Source: CAZCPB01 sp044223975
GTDB taxonomy: Bacteria; Planctomycetota; Phycisphaerae; Phycisphaerales; UBA1924
DNA: 64,000 nt
Assembly (NCBI GenBank): GCA_044223975.1
Contig: JBGALI010000010.1
Location: forward strand, 62,001-126,000
Direction: 5' to 3'
Shown: in pieces, positions 35,326 through 44,360 of the stretch
Numbering within the stretch: the stretch's first letter is position 1
How the letters are laid out: each line of letters begins with the position of its first letter
Position numbers and translations under genes: made by a program
The notes under the pieces: generated by a model
What the model was told of the DNA's origin: nothing
The model's input: the letters and a program-made list of their open reading frames with translations, nothing else
Databases searched by the model: none

Positions 35326-35343
35326 TCATCGCGGGAGAGCGGG

Positions 35344-35769
35344 ATGGCCACGTACCTGTTCAAGACCGAGCCCTCGGAGTACTCGTTCGCCGACCTGGTG
35401 CGCGAGAAGCGGTGCGTCTGGAGCGGGGTGACGAACAACGCGGCCCTGCTTCAGCTTCGCCTGGTACGAAAGGGTGATGAGGTCCTGATCTATCACACCG
35501 GTGATGAGCGGGCGATCGTGGGGCTGGGGCGTGCCGCGTCGGATGCGTACGAAGATCCGAAGCGGCCAGGTCGCAACGACAAGGGGGAACCGAAGTTCGC
35601 GGTGGTTGATCTGGTGCCGGTGCGCGCGGCGAAGGTGCCGGTGACGCTCGCGGCGATCAAGGCAGATCCGCGGTTTGCGGAGTTTCCGCTGGTGGTGCAG
35701 GGGCGATTGAGCGCAATGGCGGTGGCCGCTGCGTTCGACTCTCCGCTTCGATTGCTCGCCGGCCTGTGA
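35344..35769 (+). CDS. EVE domain-containing protein
   Basis: A 141-residue PUA-like EVE protein. Hallmarks: MATYLFKTEPSEYSFADL, VWSGVTNNAALLQLR, GDEVLIYHTGDERAIVGLGR and the D-P-K turn. The fold binds modified bases in DNA or RNA in characterised members. Here it is a stand-alone EVE protein in an ordinary metabolic context, so the housekeeping type is more likely than a defence role. It converges on the HD-GYP gene 16 bases away. Confidence 0.93.
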   Translation: MATYLFKTEPSEYSFADLVREKRCVWSGVTNNAALLQLRLVRKGDEVLIYHTGDERAIVGLGRAASDAYEDPKRPGRNDKGEPKFAVVDLVPVRAAKVPVTLAAIKADPRFAEFPLVVQGRLSAMAVAAAFDSPLRLLAGL

Positions 35770-35785
35770 GACTCGCGTCCCGTGC

Positions 35786-36451
35786 TTATTTCTTCGACGT
35801 CCGGACGACGCCGTCCACATCGGCCAGTGCCGCGTACTCCGGCACCGGGCAACGATCGTTGAAGTAGTTCAGGATCCAGTCGATCTGCCCGGTGTGGTAC
35901 AGATCGGCGAAGGCGTCCACGCTGTCGATGTTGTAGCGCGTGCCCTTGCCGTTCTTGAGTTCAACGATGGCCCGTGCCGCGGCATCGGCGCCGACGGTGT
36001 GGCGGTACGGGCGGATGCTGGTCATGGCGTCAAAGGCGTCGATGACGGCGAAGTAGCGGGCGCCGAGCGGGATGGCGTCACCCTTGAGCTTGTCGGGGTA
36101 GCCCAGGCCGTCCCAGCGTTCGTGGTGGTGACGGACGAGGCCGAGCACGAGATCATCGGACTCGTCCATGCGGACGAGCCGTTCGTGGCCGAGCGGGGCG
36201 TGGGTCTCGATGATGGCGCGCTCGGTGGGCGTGAGGGGACCGGGCTTCTGGAGAATTTCGTCGGGGATGTCGATCTTGCCGACGTCGTGGAGTGCCGCGG
36301 CGTGGGTGAGGCGCGTCACGAGCTCGCGGCTGGCGCCGTGGGCCTCGGCCAGGGCGCGGGTGTAAAGGACGACGCGCCACGTGTGGGCGGCGGTCGAGAG
36401 GTCCTTGGCCTCGAGCACGCCGACGAGGGCTTGGATGAGGTCGGGGGTCAC
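35786..36451 (-). CDS. HD-GYP domain protein (probable cyclic-di-GMP phosphodiesterase)
   Basis: A 221-residue protein. GTG at 36451 is taken as start, as the frame upstream is Arg/Pro-rich and overlaps the phosphatase gene in another frame; no clear ribosome site, so the start is uncertain. HD motif LHDVGKIDIP (H55 D56), the HHHERWDGLGYP motif (GYP at 117-119) and DAFDAMTS identify an HD-GYP hydrolase that opens cyclic di-GMP. No receiver or PAS domain is attached. It lies 47 bases downstream of the PP2C/SpoIIE phosphatase on the same strand, suggesting one signalling unit. Confidence 0.88.
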   Translation of the reverse strand: MTPDLIQALVGVLEAKDLSTAAHTWRVVLYTRALAEAHGASRELVTRLTHAAALHDVGKIDIPDEILQKPGPLTPTERAIIETHAPLGHERLVRMDESDDLVLGLVRHHHERWDGLGYPDKLKGDAIPLGARYFAVIDAFDAMTSIRPYRHTVGADAAARAIVELKNGKGTRYNIDSVDAFADLYHTGQIDWILNYFNDRCPVPEYAALADVDGVVRTSKK

Positions 36452-36498
36452 CGTGTCAATCGTACACGGAGCAGAGAGATTCTCCGCATCGGGCTTGG

Positions 36499-37638
36499 TT
36501 ATCCGACCCGGATCAGCACCACGCTCTGGTCGTCGTTCTGCTCGCCGTGCGAACGTGCCGCGCCGAGGAGAGCGGTGTGAAGGGCGGGGAGCGTGGACCT
36601 GGCCTCGCGGCCGAACGTGTCTTTGAGAGCCGCGAGCCCCAGCTGGCGGCCCTGGCTGTTCATGACCTCGACCAGGCCGTCGGTGAACATCGCGAGCGTG
36701 TCTCCGGTGGCGACCGGGACGCGGCCGGAGAGGTACTTCTCGTCGGCGTCGATGCCCAGGGGGAGGCGGTCGTTGGGGAGTTCCCGCACTTGGCCCGTCG
36801 CGGCGATGAAGTGCAGGATCGGGAGGTGGCCGGCGAGCGCGAACTCTGCCGTGGTCCCGTCGGTCAAGCGCACGCACGCGAACGTGGCGAACATGTCCGA
36901 GGTGGTGAGCTCCGAGAGAACGGCGTTGAGCTCCGTAACGAGACCTTCGAGGGACGGGCGCGTGCGGATAAGCGTGCGGATCGAGCTCTTGACCATGCCC
37001 ATGACCACACCGGCGCCCACGCCGTGCCCCGACACGTCGGCGAGGAAGACATCGACTTCACCGTCGCGCACGGCCGCGTCGATGAGATCGCCGCCCATCT
37101 CGCTGGAGGGCTCGCTGCGGCCGAAGACTTCGACGGCGCCCGCGCTGAGGGTGATGGGAGGAACGATGGCCTCGTGCATGCGGCGGGCGACGTCGAGCTC
37201 GGTGCGGGCGCGGACGCTGGCCTCGACGACCCTGCGGACCACCTTGGAGCCCAGCACGAAGCCCGAGACCATGAACGCGAGCGCCATGCCGGCCACCAGG
37301 GCGCGACGCCACGTCGGGTTCATGCCCATGCCCACGTCGAGCACTCCGGTGACGGCGAGCGCCCGGAAGATCATCCACGGCAGGATGCTCTGGCCTGGGG
37401 CGATGATGGCCAGAAGCCACAGGCGGCGCATCACGAAGGCGTACGACCAGGCGACCGCGATCAGCCCGCAGATCGCCGCCATGATCACGCCGTAAAGCCA
37501 CCCGCCCGGCGGCTCGTTGATCATCGCGAGCAGGCACCCGATCGGCGCGAAGGTGCAGAACACGCCCGGGAAGAGCAGGCGCGAGGTGCCGGCCACCTCG
37601 GTGACCATCCTTCGCCCGGGTTGTCTCGCTCGCGTCAT
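36499..37638 (-). CDS. Membrane PP2C/SpoIIE-type serine phosphatase
   Basis: A 379-residue protein with an N-terminal membrane region (about 20-150; roughly five helices) and a C-terminal SpoIIE/RsbU-like PP2C domain. Metal-binding motifs: EMGGDLIDA, FLADVSGHGVGAG, MFTDGLVEVMN and NDDQSVVLI. Such enzymes dephosphorylate anti-sigma antagonist proteins in partner-switching pathways. No anti-sigma antagonist or kinase gene is next to it. ATG 37638 has a possible alternative at MVTEVAG, eleven codons on. Confidence 0.9.
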   Translation of the reverse strand: MTRARQPGRRMVTEVAGTSRLLFPGVFCTFAPIGCLLAMINEPPGGWLYGVIMAAICGLIAVAWSYAFVMRRLWLLAIIAPGQSILPWMIFRALAVTGVLDVGMGMNPTWRRALVAGMALAFMVSGFVLGSKVVRRVVEASVRARTELDVARRMHEAIVPPITLSAGAVEVFGRSEPSSEMGGDLIDAAVRDGEVDVFLADVSGHGVGAGVVMGMVKSSIRTLIRTRPSLEGLVTELNAVLSELTTSDMFATFACVRLTDGTTAEFALAGHLPILHFIAATGQVRELPNDRLPLGIDADEKYLSGRVPVATGDTLAMFTDGLVEVMNSQGRQLGLAALKDTFGREARSTLPALHTALLGAARSHGEQNDDQSVVLIRVG

Positions 37639-37678
37639 CGGGAACAGCGTACCGGCGTCCGTGACACGTTGCCGGGGC

Positions 37679-38377
37679 TCAGAACTCTCGGATGCGGATG
37701 TTCTTCCACCGGATCTCGAGCGGCTCCTTGCGGTCGCCCACGCCGTGGACCTGGAGCGCGATGAAACCCTCGGGAGTCATGGAGTCATGGAAGTTCTGAA
37801 CGACGGGCACGCCGTTCAGCCACGTGTTGAACGTGTCGCCGCGGACGGTGATGCGGAGGTGGTTCCACTGTCCCTGGAGGAACGCGGCTCGGGCCTCGGG
37901 CTTGTCGGCAAGGTCGACGAGCCAGCCGCGCCGGCTCTCGTCGTAGAGGCCGCCGGTCCAGGCGCGCGAGGAGGGATCGATCTCGATCTGGTAGCCGTGG
38001 ACGACGCCGTTCTTGTAGTCGGGGAGCGACTGGGAGCGGACCTGGATGCCGGAGTTGAGTGCGGGGTCGACCTTGAAGTAGAGCTCGAGTTCGAAATCGC
38101 GGTAGCCGCGGGTGGTGCACAGAAAGCTGTTGGGCTGGTTGGGCGCTGTGCGGCCAACGATGCAGTCTTCCTCGACGGTGTAGCTGGCATTGCCCCCGCG
38201 GGGCGTCCAGCCGTTGAGTGTGGCGCCGTCGAAGATGGGGGTCAGGCCGCGCGGGCGCGGCGGGGAATCGGTCGAGGCGCACGCGGCGGCAAAAAGGACC
38301 GCCACGGCGGTGCTTGCGGCAAGGAACAGGCGTGCGTACGCGTGACGACTTGCGGAGAAGCGATTACCTGATGGCAT
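37679..38377 (-). CDS. DUF1080 (3-keto-disaccharide hydrolase) lipoprotein
   Basis: A 232-residue lipoprotein (lipobox LFAAAC). Concanavalin-like DUF1080 domain from residue 47: GLTPIFDGATLNGWTPRGG, SGIQVRS, GYQIEIDPSSRAWTGGLYDE, VQNFHD and IALQVHG. Recent work on the family assigns 3-keto-glucoside hydrolysis. Its start overlaps the stop of the haem dehydrogenase gene by 14 bases, so translation is coupled and both may act on the same sugar oxidation pathway. Confidence 0.9.
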   Translation of the reverse strand: MPSGNRFSASRHAYARLFLAASTAVAVLFAAACASTDSPPRPRGLTPIFDGATLNGWTPRGGNASYTVEEDCIVGRTAPNQPNSFLCTTRGYRDFELELYFKVDPALNSGIQVRSQSLPDYKNGVVHGYQIEIDPSSRAWTGGLYDESRRGWLVDLADKPEARAAFLQGQWNHLRITVRGDTFNTWLNGVPVVQNFHDSMTPEGFIALQVHGVGDRKEPLEIRWKNIRIREF

Positions 38378-40982
38378 CGAGTTCCTCAGCTTTCCAGGGG
38401 TTGGTGCGCCCGCGAGTTTCGGCGCGGACCTTGGCCACGTCTTCCCGCGACACGGGCTCGCCGTTGTTGCCCCAGGCTTGCCGCACGTAGGTGAGCACGG
38501 CCGCGAGTTCGTCGTCGTGCTGGAACGGGGGCGGGGGCATGGAGCCGTTAATGGTTGAGGAAGCGCCGCCGCCGAGCGGGCCCTCGAGCCCGTGGAGGAG
38601 CACGCGGATGGCGCGGGCAGACGGACCTTGCGCCCGCGCCGACCCGGCCAGCGGCGGGATCTGCCCCGGCATGCCCTGGCCTTCGGCGCCGTGGCAGCCG
38701 GCGCAGACGTTGAAGAGTGCCTTGCCCTGTTCGAACCGCTTCTGCTCCGCGGGCGTCAGCGCTCGAGCCTTCTTCGGCGGGTCGACGTGCGGCCGGCCGG
38801 GCCAGTCGAGGTAGAACGCGCACTCGGCGGTGTCCCTGGCAAGCGATGTTGTTCCAGACGCGAGTTCTGCCCAGCCCGCCGGCTCGCGCGCGAGCTTGAG
38901 GACTTTCGGCGCGGGTGCGTCGATCTGCTGCACTGCGCGGAGGCGGGCGAGGAGAAACTCGGCTTCAGGACGCTCTTTCGGCGCAGCGCCGAGCGCGACG
39001 ATCATCTCCGCGAAGCGCGAGTGTTGCTCGACAGAGCCTGATCGGAGAACGCTCTCGGCGGCGTCGGCGACCACGGCACGCAGGCCGGCCGAGTCGAGCC
39101 AAGGGCGCGGCGTGACACAGGAAAGGAACTCGCACTCGCGCCCGCCGATGCCGCTGATGATGGCCGCGCGGATGAGGTCGCTCCCCCCGTGATCACCCGC
39201 CGCGGCGGCCATCAGTTGCAGCGCCGAGACGTCCTTGCATTGGCCCAGGGACAGCGTGGCCTGGAGCACGGGGCCGCGCGAATCATGGAGGATGATGTCG
39301 CTGAGGCGAGCGAGCACGGGGCTTCGATTCTCGTCGGAATTGAGCCACGCTTCGGCAAGACGCACGCCCGCGGCACGGACGGACGGATCTTTGTCGTGGG
39401 TCGCGGCGATCGCGTCGCCGAGGACGAGGCTGCCGAGTCCTTCCAATGTCCAGAGCGCCTGGAGACGCGCGGCCGGATCGACCGCGTCGCGCGCGAGGCG
39501 CCGCACATCGTCGGTCATCGCGACCGCTCGTCGATCAACGAGCAACCGCTGGGCGTTCTGACGCCACACGGCTTCGGGGTCGGCGAGGAGTTCGACGAGG
39601 CGCTGGTTGCTCGCGTCGCTCAGCTTCTCGGCTGGTCGCGCCGGCGCGCCGCCCGACGCGCGGGTGATGCGGTAGATCCTGCCGCAGTCCACGGGCGCTT
39701 CGAGCTTGCGCGTGTCGATCTGCTCCTGGAGGTACGGGGTGAGGTAAGTCTTGTGCTGAATCACGCCGCGGTGCATGTCGACGATGTACAGCGCGCCGTC
39801 GGGCCCGACGGCGAGGCTGACGGGACGGAATCGCTCGTCGGTCGAGGTGAGGAACTCGGCGTGGTCGTAGGCGTTGCGGGCGCGGGGTCCGATCTCGGTT
39901 TCGGTGAGCTTCAGGCGCCGCACCATGAACGCCGCGGGTTCGCAGACGAACTCGTCGTTGCGGCAACCGTCCATAAGCGATGCGCGGTAGTGCAGGGGCG
40001 AGCACGCGGCGGTGTGCGCGGCGAGCGTGCCGTCGGGGCGGAGGATGCCCTCCATGTAGCCGCGGTTCACGCCGGGCGTCGGGCGCGAGGGCCACACGGT
40101 CTGGTCCCGGCAGATCAGCTCGTTGATCCCGGGTCGTTCGCGCTGCGCGGGGTTGCGCGCGGCGTAGTGCTTGGGATACAGGTCGCCGCGCAGAGCCTCG
40201 GGGTTGGGCGCGTAATAGAGCCGGCCGAGATCGTCTTGCGTGATCCCCCACTGCCCGTGCGCCGGGGTCTTGCGGGACTGGAGTTTCTCCCCGTCGAAGC
40301 GGAACTCGACGGGTGATTGCGAGAGCTTGATCCAGTTGTCGAGGCCGTACATCAGGCCGTTGGGCGCGTGCTCGGGGTTCTCGCCGGCGAGACCGTCGGC
40401 GAGCTTGCGCTTCTCGTCGCAAACACCGTCACCGTCGGTGTCGCGGCAGAAATAGAGCGAGGGCGGTTCGAGCACCAGGGCCCCGCCGCGGCAGGGCATG
40501 ACGGCGCGGGGCATGACCAGCTTGTCGAGGAACACGGTGGACTTGTCGAAGACGCCGTCACCGTCGGTGTCCTCGAGCACGGAAATGCGGCCGGTGGGCT
40601 CGCCCTCGGTCGTGCCGCGGGTGTCGCGCATGTAGCCGCGCATCTCGCAGACCCAGGCGCGGCCGTCTTCGTCGAAGGCGAGAGCGACCGGGGCCTCAAT
40701 CATGGGCTCGGCCGCGGCGAGGGAGATGCGGAAGCGAGGATCGAGTTTGAAGAGCGGGAGCGCTTCGGCGGGAGAGTACAGCGGCGCGGGATCGGGCGCG
40801 GTGGCGGGCGAAAGAGCGGACTTGCTCTCGGGCGTCGCGGGGCTTTCGCCTTGCGGACCGTCGGTGCCGGGGCCGATCCGCGCGAGCGGCAGGACCGCGC
40901 CCGCGACCGCCATGAGCGCAAGGGCGAGGAACATCGCGGTGGGTGGATAGCGCGGAGGCTCGGGCTGATGCATCGCGAGCAC
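38364..40982 (-). CDS. PVC-type haem-binding CxxCH protein (membrane-bound dehydrogenase domain)
   Basis: An 872-residue exported protein of the PVC TIGR02604-type family. N-terminal hydrophobic anchor (about 16-36), a beta-propeller-like dehydrogenase domain (FDEDGRAWVCEMRGYM, NGLMYGLDNWIKLS, GPDGALYIVDMHRGVIQH), a HEAT-like middle (AAGVRLAEAWL) and a C-terminal cytochrome c with CAGCH (FNVCAGCHGAEGQG). These proteins are thought to oxidise sugars or alcohols in the periplasm. GTG 40982 is the first start; ATG 40973 is an equal alternative. Coupled to the DUF1080 gene by overlap. Confidence 0.9.
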   Translation of the reverse strand: MLAMHQPEPPRYPPTAMFLALALMAVAGAVLPLARIGPGTDGPQGESPATPESKSALSPATAPDPAPLYSPAEALPLFKLDPRFRISLAAAEPMIEAPVALAFDEDGRAWVCEMRGYMRDTRGTTEGEPTGRISVLEDTDGDGVFDKSTVFLDKLVMPRAVMPCRGGALVLEPPSLYFCRDTDGDGVCDEKRKLADGLAGENPEHAPNGLMYGLDNWIKLSQSPVEFRFDGEKLQSRKTPAHGQWGITQDDLGRLYYAPNPEALRGDLYPKHYAARNPAQRERPGINELICRDQTVWPSRPTPGVNRGYMEGILRPDGTLAAHTAACSPLHYRASLMDGCRNDEFVCEPAAFMVRRLKLTETEIGPRARNAYDHAEFLTSTDERFRPVSLAVGPDGALYIVDMHRGVIQHKTYLTPYLQEQIDTRKLEAPVDCGRIYRITRASGGAPARPAEKLSDASNQRLVELLADPEAVWRQNAQRLLVDRRAVAMTDDVRRLARDAVDPAARLQALWTLEGLGSLVLGDAIAATHDKDPSVRAAGVRLAEAWLNSDENRSPVLARLSDIILHDSRGPVLQATLSLGQCKDVSALQLMAAAAGDHGGSDLIRAAIISGIGGRECEFLSCVTPRPWLDSAGLRAVVADAAESVLRSGSVEQHSRFAEMIVALGAAPKERPEAEFLLARLRAVQQIDAPAPKVLKLAREPAGWAELASGTTSLARDTAECAFYLDWPGRPHVDPPKKARALTPAEQKRFEQGKALFNVCAGCHGAEGQGMPGQIPPLAGSARAQGPSARAIRVLLHGLEGPLGGGASSTINGSMPPPPFQHDDELAAVLTYVRQAWGNNGEPVSREDVAKVRAETRGRTNPWKAEELDAIR

Positions 40983-41015
40983 GTTGTACGAGAGATGCCG
41001 ATCGCCCGCAAGGCC

Positions 41016-41459
41016 TCAGAGCGCGATCGGGCCCAGGTCGGGCTCCATCCATCGGGCCCGGGCCTCCACCGAGTTGATCCGCTCGCGCGTGTAGAACCGC
41101 AGCATGAGCTTGCGGTCCTGGAATTCGGGGTGGCGTGCGAGGAACGCGAGCGATTCGGTTCCGGCCGCGGGAGCCGCGCTATCGCCCGCAGCGAGAGGCA
41201 CACCGTCGCGTGCGATGGCGTCGGCGGTGACCATCAGCCACGCGCGGGAGAGCGTGTCGTGGTAGCCGCGGCTCTTGGATTCGGGGACTTCGTGGAACGC
41301 GTTGAGGCGGATGAGATTGATGCGGAAGAGCAGGTGGGCCTCGTCGATGTCGTAGCGGCGCATGTAGAGGTACGCGATGCGGAGGTGCGCATCGTGGGTC
41401 CACGCCGCGGCGGGGAGCGTGCGGGCGTGGAAGGCGGACCAGAGATCCGAGTCGGTCAT
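41016..41459 (-). CDS. Hypothetical protein, HxxxxR-type helical family
   Basis: A 147-residue protein, all helical, with WTHDAHLRIAYLYMRRY and NLIRLNAFH phrases. No signal peptide or membrane segment. ATG at 41459 overlaps the stop of the upstream lipoprotein (ATGA at 41456-41459), so both are translated together. Family not recognised. Confidence 0.75.
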   Translation of the reverse strand: MTDSDLWSAFHARTLPAAAWTHDAHLRIAYLYMRRYDIDEAHLLFRINLIRLNAFHEVPESKSRGYHDTLSRAWLMVTADAIARDGVPLAAGDSAAPAAGTESLAFLARHPEFQDRKLMLRFYTRERINSVEARARWMEPDLGPIAL

Positions 41460-42163
41460 CGCGTCTCCCCGGGTGCAGTCCCGTCGCTGTTCACTCGCAC
41501 GAGCATCCCCGGCTCCCCATCCCAGAGTTCCTTCTTTTCCGCCCGTTCACGGCAGACTTGCAGAAGCCGCTCGATCGAGTTGGTGAGCACAAAGTCGTAT
41601 TGCTTCCCTTCGGGTCCGGGTCCCGACGGTTTGCCGTCGGACGCAGCATCAAGCCATCCGGTGGCCAGGGCCGGAGGGACCCACACCACCTGCGGCGCCT
41701 TGGGGGCGCGGAGCAAGACACGATTGCCGTCACGCTCCAATTTAAGCACAAAGTGCAGCGGGAGCACCATGAAATTGGGTGCCACTTTTTCAAGCTCTTT
41801 TGGATCACTCTGGATACCCAGGAATGTACCACCGCCCTCGCGCACCAGGTAGGCGTGAAACCTGAACTTCGTCTTGGGGTCCTGCTTGGTTACCGTCACG
41901 GTGTACGCCCGGGCCGGCGGAGAATCGCCGGGCCCCAGCTGTGGGTTCAGCCGACCCTGCGCAACTTCCACTTCACGCTCGATCACTTGAAAACGCGCTG
42001 CGTCGGGCGTGCGCTCACCCGTCGAAGAAAGCAATTCCCAACTTCCCACGAGCGTGTCATCGAACACCACTTTCTCCGCCGGGTAGTCGGGTTCCATCAG
42101 ATTGCAGCCGCCGAGGAACGCGCACGTCGCGCACACCGCGAACAACCGGGTCCATGTCCTCAT
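41456..42163 (-). CDS. Lipoprotein, lipocalin-like, unknown function
   Basis: A 235-residue lipoprotein (lipobox FLGGC at residues 16-20). The body is beta-rich (GSWELLSS, TKFRFHAYLVREGGGTFLGIQS, PLHFVLKLERDGNRVLLR), the rhythm of a lipocalin-type barrel. ATG 42163 follows GAGG. The upstream gene at 42209 encodes a second lipoprotein with the same GSW/GAWK opening, so the two are probably paralogues. Confidence 0.72.
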   Translation of the reverse strand: MRTWTRLFAVCATCAFLGGCNLMEPDYPAEKVVFDDTLVGSWELLSSTGERTPDAARFQVIEREVEVAQGRLNPQLGPGDSPPARAYTVTVTKQDPKTKFRFHAYLVREGGGTFLGIQSDPKELEKVAPNFMVLPLHFVLKLERDGNRVLLRAPKAPQVVWVPPALATGWLDAASDGKPSGPGPEGKQYDFVLTNSIERLLQVCRERAEKKELWDGEPGMLVRVNSDGTAPGETR

Positions 42164-42208
42164 GTCGCACCTCGCGAGGATCGAGCCGCATGCTCACGCA
42201 AGACGTCT

Positions 42209-42802
42209 CTACTTCATTCGTTCCAAGTTCACCACGTCCCCGAACGCCGCATCGTCCTTGGCGTGTGCCTTGAGGAATGCCTGGAGGTCCCCGGTGTCGG
42301 CGGTGATGAGGATCGTGTTGCCATCCAATCGCGTGTGGCCGAGGGCGACCTTCTCGTCTGCCAGAGCGCTTTGGAGCCACGCGCGCTTGAGCATGCGGAC
42401 GGTGAGCATGTCCTTGTCGAGAGCCCACGCGACGAACATGTGGGTGGGTACGAAGAGAGTGCCCCAGTGCTCTTCGTGCGCCTGGCGCTCCTCTTCGACG
42501 GCCGCGATGTCGGCGAAGCTGGTGTCGCCGAGCTTCACGAGGCGGACGGAGAACTCCCACTGCTTGGCGCCCGACGCCTCGTTGTTCTTGACGAGCATGT
42601 GGTAGCCGTCGCCGGCGCGGGTGATGGTGTAGGTTTCCTTGTCGCCCGACTGCTTCCACGCGCCGACGATGCCGGGCTCGATCAGCGGCGTGTCGGCCGC
42701 GGTGTAGATCGGGTGCACCGAGGGCGTGGCGCAGGCGCCCAGCGTGAGGGCCCAAGCCAGACCGCCGAGTATCACGGCCGCGCGAACGAGTGTGCGATTC
42801 AT
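42209..42802 (-). CDS. Lipoprotein, lipocalin-like, unknown function (paralogue)
   Basis: A 197-residue lipoprotein. ATG at 42802 is chosen for the excellent GGGAGG six bases upstream and the signal sequence that follows (VRAAVILGGLAWALTLGAC). The body begins GIVGAWKQSGDKETYTITRAGDGYHMLV and is beta-rich, like its downstream neighbour. Function unknown. It forms a minus-strand run with 41456 and 41016. Confidence 0.75.
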   Translation of the reverse strand: MNRTLVRAAVILGGLAWALTLGACATPSVHPIYTAADTPLIEPGIVGAWKQSGDKETYTITRAGDGYHMLVKNNEASGAKQWEFSVRLVKLGDTSFADIAAVEEERQAHEEHWGTLFVPTHMFVAWALDKDMLTVRMLKRAWLQSALADEKVALGHTRLDGNTILITADTGDLQAFLKAHAKDDAAFGDVVNLERMK

Positions 42803-42926
42803 GGCGTGCCTCCCAAGTCGTCCCCGAGATCCCGTCGGGAGCGGCACCGTCAATCGCATTGTTGGCGCGCGGAATTCCTTGCGATCCATCACGCCGGATG
42901 ACTACGGGCGTGGGATTCGGAGGGGC

Positions 42927-44048
42927 TCAGTCCCTCGGACCGGTCTTCTCGCGCTCGGCACCGACGGCCGTCAGCACATCCGCCTGATGATCCGCGTGAT
43001 AGCTCGAGCGCACGAGCGGGCCCGACTCGACGACCTTGAACCCCGCGCCCAGCGCGGCGGTCTTGAAGGTCGCGAACTGCTCCGGCGTGACCCAGCGGTC
43101 GATCGGGAGGTGGTTGCGTGTGGGCTGGAGGTACTGGCCGATGGTGAGGATGTCGCAGGCGTCGCCCTTGGCGGACCTGGTCGCGGCCTGGATTTCGTTC
43201 ACCAGCGCCGCGACTTCGTCGTCGCGCTCGCCGATGCCGACCATGATCCCCGTCTTGGCGACCATGCCGGCGTCCTTGACGCGACGGAGCAGCTCGAGGG
43301 AGCGGTCGAACTTCGCGCTTGGGCGCACCGCGGGGTACATGCGGCGCACGGTCTCGAGGTTGTGGTTGATGATGTGGGGCCGGGCGTCGATCACCATCTG
43401 GAGCGCGCCCCCGTTTCCCTCAAAGTCGGGGATCAGCACCTCGATCGACATCCCCGGGCAGGCTTCGCGGGTGCGGATGATGGTCTCGGCCCAGATTCCC
43501 GCGCCGCCGTCGGGGAGTTCGTCGCGGTTCACGCTGGTGATCACGATGTGCTTGAGGCGGGCGCCCTCCCACATCAGGCGCATGCTCTCGGCGACGCGTC
43601 GCGGCTCGTCCTTGTCAAGCGCAGGCGGGCGCCCGGTCTTCACGTTGCAGAAACCGCAGGAGCGGGTGCAGGTGTCGCCGAGGATCATGATCGTGGCCAC
43701 CCCGCGGGCCCAGCACTCGCCCATGTTGGGGCAGCCGGCCTCTTCGCAGACGGTGTGCACGCGGTTGTCGGTGAGGATGTTCTTGAGCCGGTGGTAGCCC
43801 TCGCCGCCGGGGACCTTGGCGCGGAGCCACGCGGGTTTCTTCTTGATGGCGAGGTGATCGGGCCCGGCCGCGTTGTTGAGGACCATCCCCGTCAGGCTGA
43901 CAAGGGGAGCGTCCACGCGGCGGAGCGGATCGCCCCCCAGCGGGCGCGGGTGCCGGGCGAGGGTGCGGGCAAGGGCCGCATCGTCAATCTGACGGGCGTT
44001 CGCGGGCGCGGGGGTCGCGGGCCGGGTGTCGTCCATTGGAGGGAGCAT
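42927..44048 (-). CDS. lipA: Lipoyl synthase
   Basis: A 373-residue radical-SAM enzyme that inserts two sulfurs into octanoyl groups to make lipoate. Auxiliary cluster cysteines C101, C106, C112 (CEEAGCPNMGEC) and SAM cluster cysteines C127, C131, C134 (CTRSCGFC) are all present, with the C-terminal RSSYHA signature. An N-terminal extension of about 50 residues is Ala/Pro/Arg-rich. ATG 44048 and ATG 44036 are both possible starts; neither has a good ribosome site. No lipB is next to it. Confidence 0.95.
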   Translation of the reverse strand: MLPPMDDTRPATPAPANARQIDDAALARTLARHPRPLGGDPLRRVDAPLVSLTGMVLNNAAGPDHLAIKKKPAWLRAKVPGGEGYHRLKNILTDNRVHTVCEEAGCPNMGECWARGVATIMILGDTCTRSCGFCNVKTGRPPALDKDEPRRVAESMRLMWEGARLKHIVITSVNRDELPDGGAGIWAETIIRTREACPGMSIEVLIPDFEGNGGALQMVIDARPHIINHNLETVRRMYPAVRPSAKFDRSLELLRRVKDAGMVAKTGIMVGIGERDDEVAALVNEIQAATRSAKGDACDILTIGQYLQPTRNHLPIDRWVTPEQFATFKTAALGAGFKVVESGPLVRSSYHADHQADVLTAVGAEREKTGPRD

Positions 44049-44360
44049 GGTAGCGCGGGGCCACGCGTTCCGGGCCTCGCCCGCGTCCAGAGTCCGCGAA
44101 ACGCGCAGAAATTGCCTCGGAGATTTAGTTCTTCGACGTCCCTCCGCGGCTCACCGACGAACCGTTACCCGTCCGAGCCCGTAAAATGGGGCCGGGCGCT
44201 GAACCGGCCTATCGGTATCGGTCGATGCTGCTGGGGCTAGACGGGGATGATGCGCCGCGGGTCTGTCGATGGCGATTGACTCGCGGCAGTCTCTCGCTAG
44301 GTTATTCGCCCCTCAGGACCGCGCTGGAGCGGGGCGAGGGCTGGATCAGAGGAGCCGGGC
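44049..44360. other. 312-base divergent intergenic region
   Basis: Separates lipA (minus) and the exopolysaccharide locus (plus). No gene seen. It holds the promoter candidate at 44276-44303 and a good ribosome site (AGGAG) before the GTG at 44361. Confidence 0.5.
44276..44303 (+). promoter_or_regulatory. Sigma-70-like promoter candidate for the exopolysaccharide locus
   Basis: TTGACT (44276-44281), a 16-base spacer and TAGGTT (44298-44303). The -35 is strong, the -10 weak. It lies 57 bases ahead of the Wza-like start. Confidence 0.4.

Noticed and set aside
35344..35769. EVE protein as part of a defence island
   Set aside because: No nuclease, methylase or toxin is near; the neighbours are metabolic genes.
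36452..36877. N-terminal extension of the HD-GYP protein
   Set aside because: Arg/Pro-rich and lies in another frame inside the phosphatase gene; HD-GYP begins naturally at GTG 36451.
16529..44222. A 15-base match GGCCTATCGGTATCG between 44208-44222 and the reverse strand near 16530
   Set aside because: A match this short is expected by chance in 64 kb of GC-rich sequence on two strands, and no flanking similarity is seen.
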